Assembly (NCBI RefSeq): GCF_958979055.1
Contig: NC_084898.1
Coordinates: 7,346,001-7,410,000 of the forward strand
Length of the DNA stretch: 64,000 nt
Source: Alnus glutinosa
Taxonomy: Eukaryota > Streptophyta > Magnoliopsida > Fagales > Betulaceae
Direction: 5' to 3'
Of the stretch, positions 24,504 to 34,846 are shown in pieces. Both the position numbers and the translations under genes were made by a program. The notes beneath the pieces are model-generated. The model was not told the origin of the DNA, searched no databases, and worked only from the letters and a program-made list of their open reading frames with translations. Numbering within the stretch: the stretch's first letter is position 1; every line of letters begins with the position of its first letter.

Positions 24504-25279
24504 AAAAATTCTTACAAAGTGTAGCATTTCTCTTATTTGAATGGTTTGTTACACATCACGATCCACCAAATTTTGAGAGAAAGACTCCAGCAAATCATTA
24601 ACCTCTTGATATTGTGGGAAAGAGAGAGGCACACCAAAACCATCCCTATAAAGGGAGAAGGAGGCCAGGTAAAGGGGGACGATTTTCTCTATTCGCATAC
24701 ACTCTCAAACACTTATTATTGTGAGATTATTCTCCTTGGCAAAGAGACTAACTTGAGTGCCAGAGTTATCCCGGCCGGACCATCCCCGACGAACTCTGAT
24801 TCTTATTTTTTGTATGTCACTCTTTATCTGATCATTAAGTGCAGCCTAAGACTAGAAATTGGCTCCATCTATTAGAACTGACTACATTTCCATATATAAA
24901 TCCGTCATTGTAAGCATGATGTCAAAGAGTACCATTCCAAAGCATTATGTCACACGGTTCAATAATGAAAAATTGACTGTTGATGACCCTAAGCATGATT
25001 TAGTATTTGCTTCCCTCATGAATGGGGTCCTAGCTGGAGGACCACTAATGGGTGAGCTAGCTTGTAGAACTCTCGCTCGCTTTCAGAGTTAATGGATAAA
25101 ATAGAAGAACCCATCAACACCAAAGAAACTATATAAGCTTTGATGGAATCCAAGTAGGATCTCGAGAAAAAACGGAAGGAATTTCGAGAGGAGGGGAGAA
25201 AAGCCTCGAATAAAATTGCTAAGAAGATAGATGCAATAACTCATCTAAGAATGGTTGCACCTCAGTGGGAACCGACTTA

Positions 25280-25663
25280 GAGCATTACTAGCAGCTTCCC
25301 TACAAGGGATCTGTTCCCTAAATTTTAGGGAAAATTTTAAGAAAGTAAAAAAAACCATCCAACAGCAGCTTCCCTACAATTATCTGTTCCTTAGGAAGTG
25401 AACAGTGCTTCCCAATGCATTGGGAAGCACTGTTCACATCCCAATCAATTGTTTATTCTAAAATATAATCTCTCTCTTACTTTATCTCTTTCTTTTCTTA
25501 CTTTTAATTAAAGTAAAAATAACAAAATAATATTTTAATGATTTAGGGAAAAATGAAGGGAAGCTGCTGTGGGGTGTTTTTTGATAGGGAAGCAAAAAGT
25601 AGTTTTATTCCTTACATTTAGGAAAAATGAAGAGGAAGGGAAGGGAAGCTGCTAGGAATGCTC
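25280..25663. mobile_element. PIF/Harbinger-type MITE inserted in gypsy gag
   Basis: Terminal inverted repeats GAGCATTACTAGCAGCTTCC and, in reverse complement, GAGCATTCCTAGCAGCTTCC differ by one base. Both are flanked by TTA (25277-25279 and 25664-25666). Subterminal GGGAAGCACTG motifs also pair. The insertion splits the gag region of the surrounding retroelement. Confidence 0.9.
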
Positions 25664-26916
25664 TTACAATTGGTTGAATGCTATTATGGTTGAGATTTTC
25701 ATGGAAATCCGAGAAGATCTAGAGTTAATCTGGCCACCAAAAATGATTACTCCTACCAACAGGAGGTCCCAAAATAGATATTGTGAATTCCACAATGATC
25801 ATGGCCACGATACGGAAAAATGTGTTGCCCTGTGTTTCGAAATCGAGAAGATTATCAAGAATGAGAAACTGATCTGGTTCCTTGCCGACCAATAGCAACA
25901 AAGACCTCGACAGGAACAAAATCCTCCACAGGATTGCTATCCTTCGAGAAACAATGATGGTCACCAACATGAACAGAGAGAGACAACCTACCTCGACGCC
26001 AAATCTCCAAAGAAATCAGGAACTCATCGTCAAGATCCATACAATATCTAGTGGATTCGCTGGAGTGGGAGAATCTGTGTCAACAAGAAAAGCCCATGTA
26101 CGCCAAATGGGATCCTGAAATGAAGTCTTCGACTTGGAAAAACCCACTAAAATCTCAAGGAAATAGTCAGTTGTTTTGACATTCTCTGAAGAAGACGAAA
26201 CAGGTGTATCATTACCACATGATGATGGCCTCGTTATAAAGCTGACAGTGGCTAATTACGATGTACATCGGATCTTGGTGGACAATGGAAATTGGGCCGA
26301 TATATTGTATTGGCTAATGCTTCAACAAATGAAAATCAGCCAAGACATGATGAAACTTATTCAAATTCCTTTAGTCAATATCTCGTGAGAGAGAGTCCAA
26401 CCGATGTGTGTCGTTACGCTCCACGTAACTGCTAGGACCTCACCGAGACAGGCTACAATTATGACCAATTTTCTGATAGTAGATCGTCCATCCGCTTACA
26501 ACACTATAATCGAGAGACCAATTTTGAACAAGTTGAGGGCGATAACTTCTACCCATCATTTAAAATTGAAGTTCCCAATAGATAATGGAGTTAGAGAAAT
26601 CAAAGAAGATCAACTGGTACCTCAAAAATGTTACAACACGACCTTGAGGGCTCCCAACTGTTGGGAATTGGTTTGCAAAAAACATGTTTGTGTAGTGGAA
26701 AATAAAATCCTTAAAGGTTAAAGCCAATAACGAACTTTATGAAGAACAATGCTATTTTAAAATAAGGGTAAATGTCTCATAAATTCTTGAGTCAACGCGC
26801 AATTTGAAATTACTCTTTCACTTTTTAAAAATCAACTTTTACTCCTTAAGTTTTCACGGATTTGAGAGAGATCTCTCTGTGAGTTTTCCATCCAATTTTT
26901 TTACTTCTATTAGTGC

Positions 26917-27486
26917 TGTTGAGACAGTTTCCGGTCGGTGACGTGTCGATCAGGGGTAAGCTGGGATGAACTATGTAAACGATCCTGCAAAATAAAACTG
27001 CGTCGGGGGGTTCCGACAACCCCGCTCCAATGCTTAAGTAAGTGTATGGTTCTGAGAATAAATGCGCAGAATAATGCTAAAAGACTGATTAGCATGTACC
27101 TTAACATCTGAAGTGGTTCTAGTATTTATAGAGGTTGAGGAGCAATTCAATTAGCCTTTCAGTTCGTGTATGAGGCGGTTGGAGGAGACGTGGCCCCGGA
27201 TGAACGGATACTTCGGGTTCCGCTTACCTCGGAGGCACCATCATGTTTCATAACATGCGTCGTGTCCCTTAGATTCCGGGTATTGCTGAGATATACGGAG
27301 ATGTGGATATCAACTAGCATTTGGGTCGCCTATACGGGCCAGTTGTGACATCTTGGGCTCAAGAGGCCTTAACGGGCCCGGGTGGATCATGCCCCTTTAA
27401 TATTTGGGCCTGGTCGGGTGGATCAGAGTGGGCCTACTTCTCGGGTTGGGCCCTACATCCGAGAAGGTCAATATTTTTCCCCAACA
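26917..27486 (+). repeat. 5' LTR of the 7.6-kb element
   Basis: 570 bp, TG...CA ends. A TATA-like AGTATTTATAGAGG lies at 27121-27134. The last 335 bp are the reference for the truncated 3' LTR. There is no canonical tRNA-Met primer-binding site immediately downstream; the sequence there is GTTACCCCCCAATTCTC. Confidence 0.9.
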
Positions 27487-29851
27487 GTTACCCCCCAATT
27501 CTCTTACACAAATTTTGTGCTTGAGAGAATTTATGTATAATCAACTGTAATTAAATCGCATTTTATTTTGAGACTATGCCGGAGGTATACTACCGAGAAC
27601 AATAGACTGGCTTTATACCTGAATCGGTGGTGTAACTGGGTATTTTAATTTTATCTGTCGCTTCAACCGAGAACCTCTGAGCGCCATTTTCGAAATTCCC
27701 GCACTTTTTATGGAATCCCGTGCTTTTCTAATTTTAAATTCTGAATCTTCCTCTCATCGAAATCCGCAAGCTACAGGATTTGTTGACATACGCCGGCCGT
27801 GCCTTAAATGTGATTGGACGTTGGTTCATCTTTTGAGGCGCGTTGCAGCTGTCAGGCGTACAACCGGGGGCTCTTCGGCTGCCGGTTTTGAGGTAGAAAA
27901 TTTGAATGAGACCTTTCGACTACCGGTCATTGGAAACCGGCCAACCCGGGTCACTTACTTGTATAAATACTCATTCCACACTCCGCCCATTTCCACATCG
28001 AATTTTCTTTAGACTTCCCATCCTCTCTCAACTCCCTCCAGTATCATATAACACATCATTTCCTCATTTTCTCTTATCAAATGTCTAACGCGGAGGAATT
28101 CGAAATAGTCGACGTTCCGGAGCCTGAAGAAGAAGACGCCCTGTCCGACGATGAGGTGATGCCCGAACTGGGTGACAATCTGGCTCAGGGAGGGAACGTC
28201 CTCCGGCCTCTTGTGCCACTTGATCGTCGAGGGGCTTCGAGGATTCATGTTAGGGACGAGTTCCGCCTCCGTAACAACTATGATATTCTTCCGCCAGTAC
28301 TTCTCCACTTCCAGAACCCAGTCACCCTGGAGATCCAAAGAGGTGACATAGTTATTTACGAGAAGATGCTTACAGCCGGGTTACGACTTCCGTTTCCTGA
28401 CGTAGCTCGGGAGATGGTGTTATACCTCGGGGTTTCCCCGAGTCAGATCGCACCAAATGCGTGGAGATACCTCTTCACGTCTTTCATTTTATGGCGTACA
28501 GTGCTGGAAGCCCGGATGACGATTCCGAAATTCTTCAATATATACAGAGTCAACTATAAAAGGGAAGGGGTTGTTGAGTTCACCATCCGGGAGAACCCGA
28601 TCTTCATTTTTCTTTCCCCGAGTTACTCAAACAACCGGGGGTGGAGATCTGAATTCTTTAGGGTCTCGGGTGAATGGGAGTTGGCTACACCCCTGGCGGA
28701 GAACCAAAGGATGTCCCGGGAGTGGAGACCAATCCAAATTGATCTTAGGGAACCTCCGGCCCTGAATGCAACGGGGAGGAGGAGAGTCGCCACAATGTTG
28801 ACCTTCTCCCAAACGCCAACCAACGTCTTGAAGATCGATTATGACAATATCGTTACCGATGAGAACATGCGGAAAGTTCTCAAATATGAGATTCCCACCG
28901 GCAAAGTTTGGTACGACCAGAAGGGAAAAACAATGGTGCGGAAATCCGGAAGCGAGGCTGCTCCTATTCCCTGAGCTGTGGCTTGCCCCGAGCCAAAGAG
29001 AAGCTCTAAGCCGAAAACAGACGCTCCCAAATCGAAGGTCGCGAAGCCGACCATTATTCCGGGAGCGGATGACCGTACCCCCACCGTTTCCGTCCGTGAA
29101 ACCGTTCCCCATAGCAAGTCAACCGGAAGTTCAGAAAAAAAGCTTCCAACTACTTCTGCCCCGGCTGCCCCACTAGAATTCGCTACACTTGCGAAGGATT
29201 TGGGGGAAGCATCCGGGGATGGGGTCCCCAATGCTTCGTCCGTGGATCGCCTGGACAGCGCCGACAATGCTCCCATCCCCGTTGTGATTGAAATCGACGA
29301 CAAACTTGAAGAGCCGGAGGAGGTTCCTTCGGTTCAAAATGCAGCCAAACGTAAAGGAAAGGAGAAAGTGCAAGGGTCAACAAAGAGGACCCGCTTTGCC
29401 TCGGATACCCGGGAGTACGCGCTTACTCGGGCCACTGAAGCCGAGCTTCTTTTTGGTCGCCCGCGCTTTGTTTTGCCAACAGCGCCGGTGACAATGGAGA
29501 TCCCTGCAAAGCCTTCTCTTCCAGACTCCGATACTCTAGCCGTGCCATTTACTGGGGAGCCTGTTGACTGTTCACCTGCTGTCGAGACCGAGGCTCTTTC
29601 GGAGACTGGTGCGGGTTTGATATTAGAGGACCGATTGCTAGTAGAGCCAGAAGCTTCGCTAAGTCCTGGATGTGCCTTGAGGACCCTGGATCATATAGAA
29701 ACCGAGACAACTAATTTATTAAAGCCGATTCAAGAAGGATCAAATCCGACCGAAGCGGTTGTTTCGCCCGGGATGAAAAGACTTGGGGAAACCAGCGTCT
29801 CTCGACTAGGAACGTTGATAGACTCCTTAAGGGAAGACTTAATGGTCTGTC

Positions 29852-32800
29852 TATAACACCCTAATAATAATAATAATTGTTAAAATATTTTAAGATTTGA
29901 TAATTAGTTGCAAAAAAAAAAAAAAAAAAAAAAAGAATAGATAAGTGATAAAATCGAATCAGTAGTAATAACTGGAAAAAAAAATATTAAATTTCTGGCT
30001 GAATTGAGGGTTACGTGGCAAGTTTGAAGCTTCATCTTCTTATGGACATGTTGAACTGCGTATCTTTCACGTAAGTAGTTTCTTCTTCACCAATCAATTT
30101 TCTACCGGTCACAGTTATAAGAGCTGAGTTATTTTATTTCTGCACATCATACTTTAGTTCAGTTAAGAAGCTCTTCTCAGAGGAAATCTGCAGGTATTTT
30201 CTCTTAAGAATTAGTGCACTCTATTTGTTCATTAGCTCTTTAATAATTTTGGCATATATTCATTACTATTTATTCATTTCTTTTTCAATTTTCTTTTTAT
30301 TCCTTTTCATGCCGTGCGTGTACCAGACCCTATATCCTCAAGATTTTATTTTTTTTTCTTTTCCTTCCTCTTTTCTTCTTCTTCTCTGCTTGTGTTTCTT
30401 CATTTTTTCTCCTTGCACAGTTTGAGAGGGAGACGAGAGTGGAGATGAGGGAGAGTTGTGTGTGTGTGACCGTGAGAGGGAGGGGAGGAAGGAAGAGGAC
30501 CCAGCCGGTGGGTGGGCCACCGGACTGGGCGGACGACGCCGCCGGACCGGCAGGCCACGGTCCCGCGCCGGCGACGTCTCCTGGTGCCTTTTTTTCCGGC
30601 GACTTTGCCGGTACCCATACCTTTGGAAGCCAATTTTCTCCTTGGGTAAGTGAAAATCTTAGTCTTTATCAATTTTTAGTTGAGTTTTGAGAAGAATTTA
30701 GAGCAAGATTCGTTGGGTAGGCTGAATGGGTTTTGAACAGAATTTTTTTTTTCAGATGGGTATAACCTGCGAAGACTCTTCTCTGTCTATTTTTTTTTGG
30801 GTTGGCTTTGTGGGTTCGGTTGGTTGGAAGGAGGTTGGCTGTGGGTTTCGGCCGGTTGGTTGGAGAGGGCAGTGGATTCGTTTGAAGGGCTGGCCGAGTG
30901 TGTTGAGATGTTGATGTTTTTGGCAGATCTGTGTGTGTAGTATTTCAACTGAATGGATGTTTTGGTTTTGTGGTTCCTTGAGCTATTCGGCCACTGAGCT
31001 ATGGTGAAGGAATCTGGCCGTGTGTGTGTGTCCTATTTTGAGTTATCATTTTGGCCGGTTCCGTGATGTTGTCTTTGGGTTTTTGGTTTGTTGTGCTAAC
31101 CGGTTTGAGTTTTTGGTTTTCCCGGTGGTTTTGGTGGTTCTATGCCTTGTAGATTTTGGTTTTTAGTGGGTTATTTAGGTTAGTATTAGTCTACCCGGTA
31201 GATGTTGTGTTTTTAGGTAGACCCGTGAGTTGGGGTTGAAATTGTAGGGTTTTGATATTTAAGTCTTATTAGTTAATTTATCTCTAGGTTTGTTTTTTTT
31301 TATTTACTTATTATGGGATTATTTTTGGTTAATTAGATAGAATAATTTTATTTTTTAGAAAAGGTATGAATATAATAATAATGTAAGAATTAGCTCTAAT
31401 TTAGATTTTAAGGTTTATTATTAACTGTTATAACGGCTTACTAATTTCAGAATATCCTCTAAATAAAATTTACCTTTGCATTTTATTTAGGTAAAAGCAA
31501 CTCTGACAAAAAGGGCTATCAAGGTAAGGGGATACAACACCGAAAAACCCCCAACAAGATTTTACTATAAATCTGTTGAAAAAGTGTTGGGGAATTTTAC
31601 ATAGCGTTGATCATGTGATTTTTAATGCGAAGCTTTTATTGCTCATATGTTATTATTCAAAGAATTTTGTGCATAAATTACAGTTATTAGTAAGAGCATT
31701 TTTAAAGATAAGATTTATGCATAATTATAGATATGATTAAGAGCATTTTAAAGTTATGATTTATGCATAATTAAAGTTATGATCAAGAGCATTTCAAAGT
31801 ATGGATTAAGCATGTTTACAGTCATGAATATGAGCATTTCAAAAATTATGAATTATGCATACTCAGAGAAATGATAAAGAGCATTTGAAATATATGATTA
31901 CAGAGAATTCCAAAGTATATGATTCTATTCATGAATCCAGTGAATGAAAGAAAAGAGATTTTAAAATTAATTCTGCACATGACTACAGTTATGAAAACGG
32001 CTCTTACAGTTTTGAAATAAGTATACAGTTAAAGCAGAGCCCACAGTATTACAGAAAATGTTCATGTGCAGTAACCGTTTAACCCTGAGGCACTATTATA
32101 GCTAGGATTGGTACCCATAGGGTAGCATGGCAAGCATACCATGTGTTGGTGTGTGCTACCAGCCGAGGTTGGCCTTCACCTAGGGAAGATCCCCAACTCG
32201 GAACCGACTCTCCCCTGTGACGACAGGCTGAGTCCATAGGTCTGTGTGACAAAAGCCAACGTGCTCCGCTCACGGGTAACAGCGGTTTAGAGTCTATAAA
32301 GGGTTAAACCACAGTTAAAGGATAAAAGAGAAAATAAAAAGAATTGATTTGATTATTCGTGCCATTATTCATGTTTCTTGTTCATCTATTTTTAAGTCCT
32401 GTTATTTATACTTATAAATTCTGTCTTAATTGCTCATTTTGATATTTTTGTCATTATGCATAATTAATGATTTTATAGCATGTTTTATTTTCCTGGTGTT
32501 GATATTTCCTTACTGAGTTGTCGAACTCACCCCTTTCCCTTATAACCATTTTCAGATGAAGGTGTACATCATAGTTTTGAGGGGAGGAGTGCCTGTAGGA
32601 CTTTTGGTGGTCAGTGACCCCCAGATCTGGCCCCATCCATGGGCAACTTGGACTTATTGTACAGTGGACCAGTAGAGGATGTAGATTCTTGTAAATAGTA
32701 GCAGTTTGGTACCTGGGGACTCCGTCGTGGACATAGACTGTAGAGCTGATAGATCATGATAGTACAGTCATATTTTGTTGATGGAAACTGTACTCATTTC

Positions 32801-33035
32801 AGTCTTTTAACTTATGTGGTGGTTTTTTTAGCAATGTAGATTGCTAGCTTTTGTTTTACCACTTCACTTTTTGAGCTGTAAATAACTTCGAGCCCCAGTG
32901 TAAAATTTTGATACTGCTATCTTAGTTGGCATAAATAGTAATACTACTTGTGTTTTGTAACTCTCTGTCTTTATTTACTTATTTATTTATCTTTTAGTTC
33001 GTGTTTCCCTTATTTTCCTAAACGGGGGCGTGACA
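29852..33035 (+). mobile_element. 3.2-kb solo LTR, chromovirus (Tekay/Del) type
   Basis: Starts TATAACACCC and ends GGGGGCGTGACA. Family members usually start TGTAACACCC, so the second base is mutated. The flanking pentamers CTGTC (29847-29851) and TTGTC (33036-33040) match at four of five positions. Removing the segment plus one flank rejoins the host ORF in frame (VC then PLEALKE). Long LTRs with a TACTGAGTTGTCGAACTCACCCC-type motif (about 32510-32532) and an upstream GA-rich leader are, from memory, typical of Tekay/Del elements. There are no internal genes, so recombination between two LTRs is the likely origin. Confidence 0.75.
31682..31910 (+). repeat. About five tandem 45-bp repeats inside the solo LTR
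   Basis: Degenerate units share the pattern AGTTATGA.TAAGAGCATTT followed by AAAG.TATGATTTATGCATAA. About five copies are recognisable, diverging toward the right. They lie in what would be the transcribed part of the LTR. Confidence 0.75.
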
Positions 33036-34199
33036 TTGTCCCTTGGAGGCTTTGAAGGAGGTACTCCTGGAAGGGTTTTTGAAGGTGCTAGGGATTGGGT
33101 CCCAGGAAGAACTCGCAGAGGCTGTACTTTACACGCAACTTCAGGTAAGTTGCCCGCCTAACTTCTCAAACCCATTATCTTCTATTTCTTACTCATTTTT
33201 TTTTTTTTTTTTTTTTTAGAGTATAATAAGGACAGTTGCCCTGTGGCGGATCCACCGGCAAGCTTCCACGAATCAACCCTCTTTGGCGACCCAGGTTACC
33301 GAGATGCAGTCCCAGATTCAGGAGCTGGAATTCGACGTGTCTAGGACAGAAGATTTGGAGTCCCGGATCGAGACCTTAAAAAACGACATTCAACTTCGAG
33401 ATAGAAAAATTGAGGCTCGGGACAAAGATCTGGTTCTAACCCGGAAGCACACAGAGGAGGCTCGTGTCCAGGCCGCTGAAAATGAGAAGACCCTCGACCG
33501 GGTGCTAACTAACCTTACGGAGGCTAACGAACACAAGGCCGCTCTGACTGCCCGGGTGGCCGAACTGGAGACGGAGAGGGACTTGCTGTCATCCGAGAAG
33601 ATAGCCTTTGCGGAGAAGCAAAAGGAAGCTCGTGCTCAGTGCAAGAAGCTCCGGAAGAAGATTCACCATTACAAGTCCAAGTCTAAGCGCTTGAAGAAGC
33701 AGCTCGATTTGGTTCCTTGGCTCCGAGGCCTTAGTTGGGGTCGGGGTTCAAACTGGGGTTTCGAGAGCTTGAGAACTATGCTCCTTCATCCGGAAATTTT
33801 CGAAGTCGATCCGGAGACTGTAACTCCCGACCTCATTGAGATGCCAGAGAATGCTACTAATGAACTTCAAACCTTGGGCGTGGAGTTCTTTCCGGACGTG
33901 ACTGATTGGACCGAGGATGCTCCCAACCCATACCGTGATGATTTGACATCCGGGCCTTCTATCTCGGACTGCACTCCCGGAAATGAAGAAGTCGTGGAAG
34001 TTGAAGATTGTGATGAAGTCGACTCGCCCGGCAGTCCAAATGTATAAAAAATATTTTATTTTTTGATTGTATTTTGGACTGAAACTTTAAATTTTGCCGC
34101 CAGGGACAAGAGGTTGGCATATAAATGGAGTTATCATTTTGTATTTAAAAAAGTTATTTTGATTTGAACCGAGTAGTCCCGAGTTACCCCCTAATGACT

Positions 34200-34534
34200 T
34201 AGCCTTTCAGTTCGTGTATGAGGCGGTTGGAGGAGACGTGGCCCCGGATGAACGGATACTTCGGGTTCCGCTTACCTCGGAGGCACCATCATGTTTCATA
34301 ACGTGCGTCGTGTCCCTTAGATTCCGGGTATTGCTGAGATATACGCAGATGTGGATATCAACTAGCATTTGGGTCGCCTATACGGGCCAGTTTTGACATA
34401 TTGGGCTCAAGAGGCCTTAACGGGCCCGGGTGGATCATGCCCCTTTAATATTTGGGCCTGGTCGGGTGGATCAGAGTGGGCCTACTTCTCGGGTTGGGCC
34501 CTACATCCGAGAAGGTCAATATTTTTCCCCAACA
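34200..34534 (+). repeat. Truncated 3' LTR of the 7.6-kb element
   Basis: 335 bp, starting TAGCCTTTCAG and ending CCCCAACA. Four substitutions against the 5' LTR and no indels. Upstream is TTACCCCCTAATGACT instead of the expected U3 start, so the deletion breakpoint is at about 34199/34200. Confidence 0.92.
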
Positions 34535-34721
34535 AGTGCCATGAAAGCCTTTTCGCCACATCATCTTAAAATATTATGTTTTATTATTATATTATAAATT
34601 AAAATCCCAAGATTTTAAAGATGTGTCCTTTTCATTCTTCTTCTTTGAACGTCGGTATTTTTGGTGATTTTTCTATCCGTTACTCTTTTTTCTGCGTTTA
34701 TCCTTCCTAGGGGCTGGGAGT

Positions 34722-34846
34722 GGGAAAATCCTATGCGTCGAGGTCTTTCACTTTCTTTTGCTGCTCTTCTTCATCATCTTCTATATCGAGAACAATATAA
34801 TCTCTATATTCTTAATTTTCTTCACAGATACGCATAGGATTTTCCC
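34722..34846. repeat. 17-bp inverted repeat inside the copia-like LTR
   Basis: GGGAAAATCCTATGCGT (34722-34738) and its exact reverse complement ACGCATAGGATTTTCCC (34830-34846), separated by 91 bp of pyrimidine-rich DNA. Function unknown; possibly a further small insertion. Confidence 0.7.

Larger units (their letters stand above)
28081..34047 (+). pseudogene. Gag-like / 'putative gypsy-type transposon' protein of the LTR element, interrupted
   Basis: Three coding blocks stay in one frame: 28081-29851, 33041-33144 and 33220-34047, about 900 codons once the nested solo LTR is disregarded. The segment 33145-33219 looks like an intron (GTAAGT donor, long T tract, TAG acceptor, phase 0). The N-terminal block has an acidic start (MSNAEEFEIVDVPEPEEED), then a globular part with LRLPFPDVAREMVLYLGVSP and NAWRYLFTSFILW. 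This resembles the domain family known as 'putative gypsy type transposon' (Transposase_28); that identification is from memory. A low-complexity charged middle part follows. The last block is a coiled coil (about 33290-33700, Glu/Lys/Leu heptads) and an acidic tail. Defects: an in-frame TGA at 28972-28974 and the solo LTR insertion at 29851. Confidence 0.75.
26917..34534 (+). mobile_element. 7.6-kb LTR retrotransposon with a single long ORF (non-autonomous)
   Basis: Bounded by a perfect 5-bp target duplication AGTGC (26912-26916 and 34535-34539). The 5' LTR (26917-27486) begins TGTTGAGAC and ends CCCCAACA. The 3' LTR (34200-34534) has lost its first 235 bp but its remaining 335 bp align without gaps to 27152-27486, with four substitutions. 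The loss removes the polypurine tract and the 5' part of U3. Between the LTRs is only one gene-like unit (28081-34047), described separately. No protease, integrase, reverse transcriptase or RNase H motif was found, so it must have depended on enzymes from another element. A solo LTR is inserted inside. Confidence 0.88.

Noticed and set aside
29852..33035. Independent gene with leader and intron inside the solo LTR (frames at 30439-30690 and 30726-30914)
   Set aside because: The segment is bounded by LTR-type ends and a target duplication; frames are short and without domains.
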